From contig DEIC01000106.1 of the NCBI GenBank assembly GCA_002352285.1, forward strand, positions 1-34,166: a DNA stretch of 34,166 bases, in the 5' to 3' direction. This DNA is from Alphaproteobacteria bacterium UBA2784 (GTDB taxonomy: Bacteria > Pseudomonadota > Alphaproteobacteria > Micropepsales > Micropepsaceae). A program made the translations under genes and the position numbers. Position 1 is the first letter of the stretch. The number at the start of each line of letters is the position of its first letter. The notes beneath the pieces are model-generated. The model was not told the origin of the DNA, searched no databases, and saw only the letters and a list, made by a program, of their open reading frames with translations. Below, piece after piece: positions 1 to 8,322 of this stretch.

Positions 1-725
1 ATGTGCCTGGCGCCCTCTGCGCAGAAGAAGACGACGGCGTCTGCAATGTCGTCCGGCATGCCCGCGCGATGGAGCGGCGTTGACTTTTCCTGAAACGCGA
101 CGGCCTTGGCAAAGGTCGCTTCATCCAGCCGGTCTTTGAACCAGCGCGTGCCGACAAAGCCGGGGCAGACCGCGTTGACGCGGATTTCGGGGGCAAGCGC
201 CCGCGCCAGGGACAGCGTCATGGTGTTCATCGCGCCCTTTGACGCCGCATAGGCAACAGATGATCCCACGCCGCGCACGCCGGCAATCGACGAGATGTTG
301 ACAACCGCGCCAAAACCCTGCGCCTTCATGGATGGCGCGCAGGCCCGGATCATCTGATAGGCGCCAACCACATTGACCGCATAGATGTCGAGAAAGTCCT
401 GACCCGACAGCGCCTCAAGATCGCCATGAGCGGCAAAGCGCGTGGTGCCGGCATTGTTCACCAGAATGTCGATGCGCCCGAACGCATCCAGCGCCGCCCT
501 GGCGATGGCGCGGCAAGCTGCATCATCGGCGACGCTGCCCTGAGCAAGGATCACTTTCACGCCATGTTTGCGGCAGGCGTCGGCTGCTTCCTTCGCCTCC
601 TTTTCACTCTTGGTGAAATTGATGACGATATTGGCGCCGCGTGCCGCCAGCTTTTCGGCAACAGCCGCGCCGATGCCCGTGGCCGACCCCGTCACGATGG
701 CTGCCTTGCCCTTGAGATCCTGCAT
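1..725 (-). CDS. SDR-family NAD(P)-dependent oxidoreductase, C-terminus cut by window edge
   Basis: Classical short-chain dehydrogenase/reductase (FabG-like). It begins MQDLKGKAAIVTGSATGIG, with the Rossmann motif TGSATGIG near residues 13-20, then NNAG, a catalytic Ser in NISS and an intact YxxxK (VAYAASKGAM). The frame is open to the left edge and ends in the typical late region (GMPDDIADAVVFF), so only the last few tens of residues are missing. The ATG at 725 is the obvious start because the glycine-rich motif follows at once. Substrate is unknown; FabG-like SDRs reduce or oxidise many alcohols and ketones. It is divergent from the EF-hand gene at 909. The SDR assignment is firm, the specific reaction is not known. 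Confidence 0.9.
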   Translation of the reverse strand, partial: MQDLKGKAAIVTGSATGIGAAVAEKLAARGANIVINFTKSEKEAKEAADACRKHGVKVILAQGSVADDAACRAIARAALDAFGRIDILVNNAGTTRFAAHGDLEALSGQDFLDIYAVNVVGAYQMIRACAPSMKAQGFGAVVNISSIAGVRGVGSSVAYAASKGAMNTMTLSLARALAPEIRVNAVCPGFVGTRWFKDRLDEATFAKAVAFQEKSTPLHRAGMPDDIADAVVFFCAEGARH

Positions 726-908
726 GAGGATGAACCCTTTCGTTGAGAATGGAGAGACGGCGCGCCCCCGTTCGCGCTGCTGCGCCCTTAGGGTGCAAGG
801 ATACTTGCGCCTGTTCCCGTTGGCAAAACTGGACGCAAGTTCAATCGCGACGGAACGGGGCCAGGCCGCCGTTTAATCATCCGATACCCCCTTGCTATGG
901 AGAAACCC

Positions 909-1355
909 ATGAAGCTCAAGCCCCTTCTCCTCGCCGGCGTACTTGTGTCGGCGGGAGCGGCCGTTGCTCTTGCTGAATCGCATGGCGACCGCGACTGCCA
1001 CGGCGGCCGTGGCGAACACCGTGCCCGCATGATCGACGGTCTCGACACTGACAACGACGGCAAGATTTCCAGGACTGAAGCGCGTGCCGGCAGCGATGCC
1101 CACTTCGACCGTATTGACGCCAACAATGATGGCGTCATCACGCCGGACGAGGCCGAGCGCCTGTTCCGCCCGCAACCTGATGCCAATGGCGACGGCAAGA
1201 TTTCAGCCGAGGAATTTGCTGCCCTCGGCGATGCACGTTTTGCCAAACGCGACGCCAACAATGACGGCGTTCTGGCCGACGACGAGCTGAAGCCGCCGCA
1301 CCGGGGCCGTCATCGTGGCCACGGGCCCGAAGGTGACGACGACGGCGGCGAATAA
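909..1355 (+). CDS. Secreted EF-hand calcium-binding protein
   Basis: A 148-residue protein with a typical Sec signal peptide (MKLKPLLLAG..VALA, about 22 residues) and four EF-hand loops of the DxDxDG type: DTDNDGKISRTE, DANNDGVITPDE, DANGDGKISAEE and DANNDGVLADDE. This predicts Ca2+ binding in the periplasm or outside the cell. The N-terminus after the signal peptide and the C-terminal tail are rich in His, Arg, Gly and Asp, which could bind other metals. I chose the ATG at 909 over an in-frame ATG at 897 because a GGAGA lies at 899-903, five bases before it. No partner is evident; it may buffer or sense calcium. A hairpin follows the stop. Confidence 0.85.
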   Translation: MKLKPLLLAGVLVSAGAAVALAESHGDRDCHGGRGEHRARMIDGLDTDNDGKISRTEARAGSDAHFDRIDANNDGVITPDEAERLFRPQPDANGDGKISAEEFAALGDARFAKRDANNDGVLADDELKPPHRGRHRGHGPEGDDDGGE

Positions 1356-1368
1356 GGCGCATGCCGCC

Positions 1369-1393
1369 TGAGCCTTGGGGGCTCCCCAGCTCA
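1369..1393. terminator. Hairpin between convergent genes, possible bidirectional terminator
   Basis: TGAGC-ct-TGGGG, loop GCT, then CCCCA-GCTCA: ten base pairs with a two-base bulge. It lies between the stop of the EF-hand gene and the stop of the hydratase gene, overlapping the latter. No clear T-run follows on either strand, so efficiency as an intrinsic terminator is uncertain. Confidence 0.4.
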
Positions 1394-2179
1394 AGCACCT
1401 GAGAATGCAGGCGGACGGCGTTCGAGGAAGGCTTTGCGGCCTTCCTCGAAGTCGTTTGAGGCATAGGCCAGGGCAGCCATCGCGCGCGCGACCGACAGAT
1501 CATAGCTGTTGCCGGTGCGCAGGGCGCGAATGGAAGCCTTGGCAGCGGCAACCGGAATTGGCGCATTGGCGGCAATCATCTGCGCATAGCGCATCGTCTC
1601 CGCTTCAAGCTCGGACTTCGGAATGATGCGGTCGGCAAGCCCTGCGCGAAACGCCTCATCCGCAGGGACAGTGCGTGCGCTCATCAGCATGTCCTTGGCA
1701 AAGGAGGCCCCCACCAGCCCCATCAGATCGCGCGCGCCGCTGAGCGGATAGGCAAGCCCAAGCCGCGCCGCCGGAATGCCAAAGCGCGCATCGTCGGCGG
1801 CAAAGCGGAAATCGCACGATGCTGCAATCATCACGCCCCCGCCCATGCAGTAGCCATGGACCATCGCAATGACGGCAAGGTTCGCCTGCGCAATGGCGGC
1901 GCAGGCAAGATCAACTGTCGCATCATAGGCGTTGCCATCGGCCGGGCTCGCGCGCACCTGCGCGAACTCGGAAATGTCGGCGCCGGAGGCAAAGGCCTCT
2001 GTGCCCGCACCGCGAATGATGAGCACCCGCACGGCTGGTTGCACAGAAAGGCCTTCAACAGCCGCCCGCAGCTGACGCCACATGGCAAGATCAAGCGCAT
2101 TGCGGCGCTCGGGGCGGTTGAGGGTGATTGTGGCAACCGGTCCCTCAATGCGGGTCTGGATCGGCTCTGGGTCTCGCAT
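1391..2179 (-). CDS. Enoyl-CoA hydratase/isomerase family protein lacking the canonical glutamates
   Basis: 262 residues with the crotonase fold. Visible features are the N-terminal strand TITLNRPERRNALD, the oxyanion-hole segments EAFASGADISEF and HGYCMGGGVMIA, and the usual C-terminal helix EGRKAFLERRPPAF. In true hydratases a Glu in FGxPE and a second Glu about 20 residues on activate water. Here they align with Ala137 (FGIPAARLGL) and Asp163 (AKDMLMSA). Acyl-CoA binding is therefore likely, but simple hydration is doubtful; isomerase, decarboxylase or thioesterase-type chemistry is possible within this superfamily. Start ATG at 2179. It converges on the EF-hand gene and stands alone. Confidence 0.85.
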   Translation of the reverse strand: MRDPEPIQTRIEGPVATITLNRPERRNALDLAMWRQLRAAVEGLSVQPAVRVLIIRGAGTEAFASGADISEFAQVRASPADGNAYDATVDLACAAIAQANLAVIAMVHGYCMGGGVMIAASCDFRFAADDARFGIPAARLGLAYPLSGARDLMGLVGASFAKDMLMSARTVPADEAFRAGLADRIIPKSELEAETMRYAQMIAANAPIPVAAAKASIRALRTGNSYDLSVARAMAALAYASNDFEEGRKAFLERRPPAFSGA

Positions 2180-2377
2180 GACGGCTCAATTCCCGTGAAA
2201 GTCAGGCTTTCGCCTTGGAAGGGCTTTTATGCCACAATGCCGCCCGGCCTGCGTGGCAGGAAGTAAGGGCCGCAATGGCGGGTTGGCATGACTGTGCCGT
2301 CCGTGCTGAAGCTGTCACTCAGGATTCGTCAGACCATCATACGCGCATCACAGCCGAGCTTCATTCCCGACTGCATC

Positions 2378-3058
2378 ATGCGAATCATCCTCGTCCGTCA
2401 CGGTGAACCCAAAGTCGATCAGCAGCGCTGGATCGGCCATAAAGGCTTCATGGCGTTCATGGACGCTTATCGTGATGCCGGTCTGACGCCCGAAAGTGCG
2501 CCGCCGGATCACCTCGCCGAACTGACGCGTGGCATGACGCGGGTCTTCACCAGCGAATTGCCACGCTCGATCGACAGTGCCCGCGCCCTGGTGCCGGATG
2601 CTGAATTCATCAGCGACGAAGTCTTCACCGAAGCACCGCTGGCGCCGCCGCGCATTCCGGGCCTGCGTCTGAAAGTGCCCGGCTGGGCGGTGGTATCGCG
2701 TGTCGCCTGGCACGGCGGATATTCACCGCGCATCGAAAACTTCCGTCAGGCGCGCCGCCGCGCCCAGAAGGCACTGCACATTCTTCTCGACGCAGCCGCC
2801 GAAGATGGCGCGGCTGTTCTTGTCGGCCACGGCTATTTCAATGCGATCCTCGGCCGCATGCTCCGGCTGAAGGGATTTGCGCGCACCGGCTCGCATCGCG
2901 CGGAATTCTGGAACACCGTGATCTATGACCGTCCCACGGCAGCCGCGTCAGTGACACGGGCTGGCCGCAGATCGGCTGGGCGGCCGGGACAGAATGATGA
3001 TGCAGCACCGCTTCACTCGCTGCGCGTGTTCCTGGGATTCAGGCGCCAAAGCGCGTGA
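2378..3058 (+). CDS. Histidine phosphatase family protein (phosphoglycerate mutase-like)
   Basis: Begins MRIILVRHGEP, the diagnostic RHG motif carrying the phospho-accepting histidine, and has the second catalytic histidine in VLVGHGYFN. About 226 residues. The frame is open upstream to 2288, but the ATG at 2378 places the RHG motif at the N-terminus as is usual in the family; no strong ribosome binding site marks either start. The substrate cannot be told from sequence; the branch includes small-molecule phosphatases and SixA-like proteins. Its 3' end overlaps the convergent nitroreductase gene by 20 bp. Confidence 0.85.
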   Translation: MRIILVRHGEPKVDQQRWIGHKGFMAFMDAYRDAGLTPESAPPDHLAELTRGMTRVFTSELPRSIDSARALVPDAEFISDEVFTEAPLAPPRIPGLRLKVPGWAVVSRVAWHGGYSPRIENFRQARRRAQKALHILLDAAAEDGAAVLVGHGYFNAILGRMLRLKGFARTGSHRAEFWNTVIYDRPTAAASVTRAGRRSAGRPGQNDDAAPLHSLRVFLGFRRQSA

Positions 3059-3638
3059 CATGGGCTGAAAGCTGCGGCCGCGGCCGATCCTCCAGCACAT
3101 CAGACGGCTGTCCCAGATAGATGAAGCCTGCAACCCGCTCTTGTGGGCTCAGCGACAGAGCTGCGCGCACGGCAGGATCATAGGCGCACCATTCCGTCAC
3201 CCACGACGCCACATAGCCCAGCGCACGCGCCGCCAGCGACAGCGCAAAGCACGATGCGCCCGCTGACAATGTCTGCTCCCATTCCGGGATCGGCACATCG
3301 GTCCTCACCCGGCTGACGACGCCCACAACGACCGGCGCGCGCAGGAAGCGCGTGCGCTCGATTTCAAGACGCTCCGCGCTTGCATCGGGCTCATTGGTTT
3401 TCAGGATGCGCATCAGCACTTCGCCAAACCGGCTGCGGCCCTCACCTTCAAAAACAATGAAGCGCCACGGGGCAAGCTTGCCGTGATCGGGCACCCGCAT
3501 CGCAGCGGTCAGGATCGTCTCAAGCTCGTCAGGCGAGGGGCCAGGGCCAGTCATGCGCTTGGCCGAGCCGGAGCGGCGCGTCAGCAAGAAACGAATCGCA
3601 TCACGGACGGGAACATTGATTTGCGCGGGTTCACTCAT
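3039..3638 (-). CDS. Nitroreductase family protein (YdjA-like)
   Basis: About 199 residues, FMN-dependent nitroreductase fold. Typical features are an early LLTRRS segment (FMN phosphate binding), PDHGKLAPWRFIVF, and a late GYVASWVTEW..AGFIYLGQPSD. The short length and the PDHGKLAPWRF motif fit the YdjA/RutE-type minimal nitroreductases. The likely reaction is NAD(P)H-dependent reduction of nitro compounds, quinones or related acceptors; the physiological substrate is unknown. ATG at 3638 (MSEPAQINV) is preferred over an in-frame TTG 15 nt upstream. Convergent, 20-bp overlap with the histidine phosphatase gene. Confidence 0.88.
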   Translation of the reverse strand: MSEPAQINVPVRDAIRFLLTRRSGSAKRMTGPGPSPDELETILTAAMRVPDHGKLAPWRFIVFEGEGRSRFGEVLMRILKTNEPDASAERLEIERTRFLRAPVVVGVVSRVRTDVPIPEWEQTLSAGASCFALSLAARALGYVASWVTEWCAYDPAVRAALSLSPQERVAGFIYLGQPSDVLEDRPRPQLSAHVTRFGA

Positions 3639-3836
3639 GGTGCGTGGGTTCAACCTTCAATCGGCGGGAATTGATGCATCTGCGAAGCCTGCGCTGGATT
3701 AATCTGCCGAAGCGTTGCAAGTCAAAGACTTCGCCTGTGGGTTTTCCAGTTATTGCCATGGTTGCGTGGAATTAAAACAATGGTTCCTTGATCGCGGCCC
3801 CGATCCTTGGTCCAATCCGGCTCATGGTGCGGAGGG

Positions 3837-4028
3837 ATGATGCCATTTGGACTTGACCCGGGATGGATTTGGGCGGCGGCGGGCCTTTTGCTCGCAGCGG
3901 CGCTGATCTTTGCCGGCTTTTCCATCCGCCGTTCGCGCAATGCCCGCTTCAACAAGCTTGATGCAGCCTTCAACCGGGCGCGTGTCACCCGTCAGGTCAA
4001 TGCGGGCTACAAGCCCCTGCGCAAATGA
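3837..4028 (+). CDS. Small single-pass membrane protein, unknown function
   Basis: About 63 residues: MMPFGLDPGW, one hydrophobic segment (IWAAAGLLLAAALIFAGF), then a basic cytoplasmic tail rich in Arg and Lys. A GGAGGG stands directly before two adjacent in-frame ATGs at 3837 and 3840. Spacing favours 3840, which would shorten the protein by one residue. No recognised family. It lies alone between the divergent nitroreductase gene and cysE. The tail resembles many short alphaproteobacterial membrane proteins, but no role can be stated. Confidence 0.55.
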   Translation: MMPFGLDPGWIWAAAGLLLAAALIFAGFSIRRSRNARFNKLDAAFNRARVTRQVNAGYKPLRK

Positions 4029-4185
4029 CGCACTTGCTCCGTCCACGGATGAAAAATCCGGTTAACGGCATCACACAATCATGATGGGGGGCCGGATCGG
4101 CCGGGAAGGGTGCCGGAAGGTGCCTTCGCCAGGCGCCCGCTTTGTTGTATGATGCGGCCACAACAATCCGGAAGGCTCCCCCCTC

Positions 4186-5019
4186 ATGCCTGTCACGCCC
4201 GTTGCTGCCGACAAGATCGCCAAGGTTGACCCCGTCTGGTCGGGTCTGCGCCTTGATGCCGAAACGATTGCGCGCGATGAGCCTGCGCTGTCGAGCTTTG
4301 TGCACTCCTCGATCCTCAACCATGAGCGTCTCGAAGGCGCGCTCTCCTATCACCTCGCGGCGAAACTCGGCTCTGCCGACATCAGCGACATGCAGATCCG
4401 CGATACCATCCTTGAGGCCTTTGCGGACGAACCCTCGATTGGCGAGGCGGTGCGCGCTGATCTTGTCGCGGTAAAGGAGCGTGACCCTGCGGCGCGCGGC
4501 TATGTTCAGCCGTTTCTCTATTTCAAGGGCTTCCATGCATTGCAGGCATGGCGCATCAGCCATTGGCTGTGGACCAAAGGCCGCGTGTGGATGGCGCTTC
4601 ATTTCCAGAACCGCATCGCGGAAGAATTTGCGATGGACGTGCATCCCGCAGCCCGCATCGGGCGCGGCGTCATGGTCGATCATGCGACCGGCGTGGTGAT
4701 CGGCGAGACGGCAGTCGTGGAAGATGACGTCTCCATGCTCCACGGCGTCACGCTCGGCGGCACCGGCAAGGAGCGCGGCGACCGCCATCCCAAAATCCGC
4801 AAGGGCGTCATGATCGGCGCCAACGCAACCATCCTCGGCAATATCGAGGTTGGCGCCTATTCCCGCGTGGGCGCAGGCAGCGTGGTTCTGGAGGATGTGC
4901 CGCCCAATTGCACGGTTGCGGGCGTGCCTGCCAGGGTTGTTGGCTGCGCCGGATGCGACAAGCCCAGCCACGAAATGGATCAGATGCTGACTTCAGCCTC
5001 GAAGCATTTCCCCGGTTGA
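4186..5019 (+). CDS. cysE: Serine O-acetyltransferase
   Basis: 277 residues. Catalyses serine + acetyl-CoA to O-acetylserine, the first step of cysteine synthesis from serine, in the cytoplasm. The N-terminal helical domain (about residues 20-140) is followed by a left-handed beta helix of hexapeptide repeats (DVHPAARIGRG, IGANATILGNIEVG). The catalytic His/Asp region VDHATGVVIGE and the CysE signature SMLHGVTLGGTGKERGDRHP are intact. A GGAAGG lies about 10 bases before the ATG. A TATGAT at 4148-4153 could be a -10 box, though a matching -35 is weak. In many alphaproteobacteria cysE is followed by a DUF3126 gene; here that gene is present at 6418 but an oppositely oriented oxidase gene lies between. 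Confidence 0.95.
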   Translation: MPVTPVAADKIAKVDPVWSGLRLDAETIARDEPALSSFVHSSILNHERLEGALSYHLAAKLGSADISDMQIRDTILEAFADEPSIGEAVRADLVAVKERDPAARGYVQPFLYFKGFHALQAWRISHWLWTKGRVWMALHFQNRIAEEFAMDVHPAARIGRGVMVDHATGVVIGETAVVEDDVSMLHGVTLGGTGKERGDRHPKIRKGVMIGANATILGNIEVGAYSRVGAGSVVLEDVPPNCTVAGVPARVVGCAGCDKPSHEMDQMLTSASKHFPG

Positions 5020-5022
5020 CGC

Positions 5023-6303
5023 CTAAAGCCTGTCGCGCAACGCGTACCAGAGCATGCCCAGCGCCATCAGCGGTGCGCGCAACATCGCGCCGCCGGGAAA
5101 GCGCGTGTGCTTGAGCCCGGCATAGACATCGAACTTTCCCGCTTGCCCCAGAACCGCCTCGGCCAAGAGCGCGCCCGCGTGCGCTGCGATGGCAACGCCC
5201 TGACCCGAGAATCCGTGCGCGAAATAGACATTGGGGTAGAGCCGACCGAAATGCGGCAGGCGCGACATTGTAATGCCGACAGGCCCGCCCCACGCGTAAT
5301 CAATCGCCACATCCGCAAGCTGCGGAAACACGCGCCGCGCCACCGCGCCCGTGAACGCGGCAAGATCGCGCGGATAGGAGCTGCGATAGTTCTCGCCGCC
5401 GCCAAACAGAAGCCGTCCGTCTTCTGTCAGCCGGTAATAATCGACGACGAACTTGGTGTCGGCCACGGCAGCCCCTGACGGGATAAGCGCCTTGGGATCA
5501 GCAAGCGGCGCTGTTGTCATCACAAAGGAATTGATCGGCAGCGCATAGGCGCCTGCCTGCCGCGCAATGCCAGAAAGCCCGGTGTCAGCGGCAATGATGA
5601 TGTGGCCGGCTTCAATCCGCCCGCGATCGGTTGTGATGCCCTTCGCATCAACCGAGATGGCACATGTGTTTTCACAGATGCGCGCCCCCGCATCCGCCGC
5701 CGCATTGCCAAGCCCGGTGACGAAGTTGAGCGCATGAAGATGCCATGCGCCCCGGTCGTAAAGCGCGCCGTGATAGCGATCTGTGGCGACGAGTGCGGGA
5801 ATGTCTTTGGCCGCAACATAAGTGTTGTGCGGATAGCCATAGTCGCGCGCAAGAAATGCACCATAGGCTTCCAGAGCCGCCGCATCGCGCTTTTTCCAGC
5901 CGGCATGGATGAGGCCGGGCGTAAGCGCACAATTGATCGCGTGGCGTTTGATGCGATCAACCACAAAGGATTTCGCCTCTTCAGCCATGTCCCACAGCGC
6001 GCGTGCCCGCACTTTGCCCGCGATGGCTTCAAGCGCATCCTGATCGAGCCGCTGGCCCGTGTGCAGCTGACCGCCATTGCGGCCTGACGCCAGATGGCCG
6101 ATGCGGTCTTTCTCGATCAGGATCACGCGAAGGCCGCACTCGGCAGCCACCAGCGCCGCAGACGTTCCTGCATAGCCGCCGCCGATGACACACAGATCGC
6201 AGCGCGCATCGCCATCAAGCGGCGCAAAGCTGCGCCGGGAATGGGCGGTTGCATGATACCAGGTGGGCGGATCGCCCCCTGCTGCCATTCCGGTTTGTGT
6301 CAT
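5023..6303 (-). CDS. FAD-dependent amine/amino-acid oxidase of the DAO family (PuuB-like)
   Basis: 426 residues. The N-terminal FAD-binding motif CDLCVIGGGYAGTSAALVA (about 36-54) is followed by a Glu-containing EKDRIG and the ASGRNGGQLHTGQ segment typical of gamma-glutamylputrescine oxidase and related DAO-fold enzymes. The C-terminal FAD segment is GFSGQGVAIAAHAG. The enzyme probably oxidises an amine or amino acid to the imine/aldehyde with O2 as acceptor; gamma-glutamylputrescine is a fair guess but no other puu genes are nearby. Starts at 6303 and 6288 are both possible, as neither has a strong ribosome binding site. It lies opposite to cysE and ends 3 nt from its stop. Confidence 0.88.
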   Translation of the reverse strand: MTQTGMAAGGDPPTWYHATAHSRRSFAPLDGDARCDLCVIGGGYAGTSAALVAAECGLRVILIEKDRIGHLASGRNGGQLHTGQRLDQDALEAIAGKVRARALWDMAEEAKSFVVDRIKRHAINCALTPGLIHAGWKKRDAAALEAYGAFLARDYGYPHNTYVAAKDIPALVATDRYHGALYDRGAWHLHALNFVTGLGNAAADAGARICENTCAISVDAKGITTDRGRIEAGHIIIAADTGLSGIARQAGAYALPINSFVMTTAPLADPKALIPSGAAVADTKFVVDYYRLTEDGRLLFGGGENYRSSYPRDLAAFTGAVARRVFPQLADVAIDYAWGGPVGITMSRLPHFGRLYPNVYFAHGFSGQGVAIAAHAGALLAEAVLGQAGKFDVYAGLKHTRFPGGAMLRAPLMALGMLWYALRDRL

Positions 6304-6417
6304 GGCTTTACCGGTGATCTGGTGCGCGCCGCGCTTGCCAGCATCCTTCTTTTCGTGTTCAACCCGGACCCGCGCCCGCCAACATTCTGGCGCGCGCCAT
6401 CATAAGAGGGAGCCGCC

Positions 6418-6648
6418 GTGGATCGAACCGAAATCCTGCGCGTGCAGAAATATCTGCGCAATCTGTTCCGTCTCGACACGATCGAGCTGCAGGCGCGCCA
6501 GAACCGCGCGGACTCCGTGGAAGTCATGGTTGGCGGCGAGTTCATCGGCATCGTCTTCAAGGACGAGGAAGACGGCGAAACGTCTTACCAGTTCCAGATG
6601 GCGATCCTTGAAATGGATCTGCCGCCCGCACCGGGCGCCAAGCCGTAA
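6418..6648 (+). CDS. DUF3126 family protein
   Basis: 76 residues starting with GTG, preceded by AGAGGGA at 6405-6411. The sequence (RTEILRVQKYLRNLFRLD, then a beta-rich part with FIGIVFKDEEDGE) matches the small DUF3126 family found in alphaproteobacteria, often next to cysE. Function is unknown. Soluble and acidic, with no signal peptide. The conserved neighbourhood with cysE suggests a link to cysteine or sulfur metabolism, but this is only association. Its promoter must lie in the 114-bp gap shared with the divergent oxidase gene. Confidence 0.85.
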   Translation: MDRTEILRVQKYLRNLFRLDTIELQARQNRADSVEVMVGGEFIGIVFKDEEDGETSYQFQMAILEMDLPPAPGAKP

Positions 6649-6655
6649 GGCAGCG

Positions 6656-7459
6656 TTACGGGCGCACCAGCGCGAACGAGCGCAGCAGCTTGTCAACCCG
6701 CTCGTCCAGCGCGCGCCAGTCGGCAAGCCATTTCTGGGTAAAGCGGTAATTGGCGCGCACGCCCGTGCCCACCGGCATCCAGCGCGAGCAATAGGTGGCG
6801 CCGCGGCCATCTTCCGCAGGCGTGCACCGGTAAAGCGCAAACGTGCCCTCGCCATCGAACACGAAAAGGCGTTCGGCCGTGCCGCCAGCGCCGCTGTCAG
6901 GATCAAAACGCCAAACGGTCAGGCCCGCAGGTCCGGTTTCCTCGGCGCGCATAACGGCGCCGTCGCGCTGCCAGCGATCAAACCGGTCACGCTCGGAAAG
7001 CGCATTGGCGCGGCTGCGGATGAGGATGCGCATCACGCGCGACTCGTCCGACACATCGTCAAAGGCGGCGTCATCGCCGGCCTTGAAGCCGTGAAGGTCA
7101 GGCATCAGGGCGGCAAGCTCGATCTCATCCATCGCCCCGCCATTGCGGGCGTTGGGGAGGAGGATGTAGTTGGCCGGAATGACAAGGCTGACCGAGCCCA
7201 CCTTTACTGCCACGGGGTCAGACGCCGCGGTCGGGCGGAAGGCCGTTCCCATCACCTCGGCCGGGCGCGGCCCGAAGTAATAGAGCAGGATGGCGGCCGC
7301 CATCACCGCGGTCAGGGCAAAACCCATGATCGGCCAGCGCCAGGATGAGCGGCGCTTGGGGGCCCATTCGGGATCGTAATCGTCGTCAGACTGGCTCAGG
7401 CAAGTAACCGCTGCTGGCAAGAGAAGGCGGGCGAATCCATGCGGACAGTGTAACGGCAT
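6656..7459 (-). CDS. Membrane-anchored protein of unknown function
   Basis: About 267 residues if the ATG at 7459 is used; the frame is open to 7561 and the true start is uncertain. An acidic stretch (SDDDYDPEW) and a basic patch precede a single membrane segment (PIMGFALTAVMAAAILLYYF). A predicted periplasmic domain of about 200 residues follows, with VKVGSVSLVIPANYI and a CSRWMPVGTGV segment. Two cysteines in the outer domain (YRCTPA, YCSRW) could form a disulfide. I do not recognise the family. It converges on the DUF3126 gene with 7 nt between stops, so it is a separate transcription unit. Confidence 0.7.
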   Translation of the reverse strand: MPLHCPHGFARLLLPAAVTCLSQSDDDYDPEWAPKRRSSWRWPIMGFALTAVMAAAILLYYFGPRPAEVMGTAFRPTAASDPVAVKVGSVSLVIPANYILLPNARNGGAMDEIELAALMPDLHGFKAGDDAAFDDVSDESRVMRILIRSRANALSERDRFDRWQRDGAVMRAEETGPAGLTVWRFDPDSGAGGTAERLFVFDGEGTFALYRCTPAEDGRGATYCSRWMPVGTGVRANYRFTQKWLADWRALDERVDKLLRSFALVRP

Positions 7460-7572
7460 TCCGCACCGGCACGAGGGGGCAGGGTGTCTTGTGCCGTTGC
7501 GGCGCAACACAACAGGCGCTGAACTTGCACCTGTGTTGCCCGGTTGCATCGTTTTGACCACGGGTACTGGCC

Positions 7573-7779
7573 ATGATCGGGTTCATTTTCCGCGCTTCTT
7601 TGGGATTTCTGGTGGCCGGCCTCTGGCTGCATCCAGCTGAAACGCAAGCGGTTTTGGCTGAGGCAGCGCCCTATGTGGTCACCGCGAGCGGCGTCGCAGA
7701 CGCCCTGACGACGGAAACCGCCCTCGGCCAGATGGGCGATGCGCTCGTTGCGCTCACCGCGACCGCCCCGCGCGACTGA
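7573..7779 (+). CDS. Small hypothetical protein, possibly exported
   Basis: 68 residues: MIGFIFRASLGFLVAGLWL gives a signal-peptide-like or anchor-like N-terminus, and the rest is Ala/Thr-rich without recognisable motifs. The reading frame has an alphaproteobacterial codon pattern, but no strong ribosome binding site is seen. Divergent from the gene at 6656-7459 and 78 bp before the next membrane-protein gene, with which it may be co-transcribed. Function unknown. Confidence 0.5.
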   Translation: MIGFIFRASLGFLVAGLWLHPAETQAVLAEAAPYVVTASGVADALTTETALGQMGDALVALTATAPRD

Positions 7780-7857
7780 TGTGCCTTTACGGGACTGATT
7801 TTCTGGCCTCTCGCCTGCAATCACCCGTTCAAAGCCGAACCTTCTGGGGGCCGTTCC

Positions 7858-8175
7858 ATGTTGCGTGAATTCCTGATCATTCTTTTCGCGATTACCGGCG
7901 GCTTTGTCGTGTCGGGTCTGGTGTCGAGCTTTTACCGGCTGGTGACGAACCAGGCAGGCGACTTCAAGCTTGGGGCGAAGACCCATGTCGGCAAGGCGCT
8001 GTCGCTGGGCTTTATTGCCGTTGCCGGCCCGACCGTCCTCTTTCAGAACGCCTATGCCTCACGCCGCAAGAGCGGGACACCCAAGGGACAATTTGCGATT
8101 GCCTGCGCGCTCGTGCTGTTCTGGAGCTTTCTGCTTGGACTTTTTTGCCTCAATATTCTGATCGCAGCATCCTAG
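7858..8175 (+). CDS. Small three-helix membrane protein, unknown function
   Basis: 105 residues with three hydrophobic segments: about 4-25 (FLIILFAITGGFVVSGLVS), 49-65 (LSLGFIAVAGPTVLFQ) and 80-103 (FAIACALVLFWSFLLGLF). Between them lie charged loops (NQAGDFKLGAKTH, ASRRKSGTPKG). ATG at 7858 follows a GGGGG stretch. Similar conserved small membrane proteins occur in rhizobia-like genomes, but I cannot name a role. A 147-bp gap of unremarkable sequence follows. Confidence 0.75.
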   Translation: MLREFLIILFAITGGFVVSGLVSSFYRLVTNQAGDFKLGAKTHVGKALSLGFIAVAGPTVLFQNAYASRRKSGTPKGQFAIACALVLFWSFLLGLFCLNILIAAS

Positions 8176-8322
8176 TAACAATATGAATTTGTTCGTGAAA
8201 TTGCCTTAATCCAGCTCGGGGGACTTGAAACCGGCTGAGGTTCTGACTAAATGTCATCTCGCTAGTGCAGCATTCAGACGGGCTGCGCGGCGATAACCTC
8301 CCCAAAGTTGGTTCCCCCCCCC

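Noticed and set aside
3997..4971. 324-codon minus-strand open frame opposite cysE
   Set aside because: It lies wholly opposite a well-recognised enzyme, and its product has a composition typical of antisense frames in GC-rich genes, with no motif.
6263..7348. 361-codon plus-strand frame
   Set aside because: It runs through parts of three better-supported genes on both strands; codon use and product look random.
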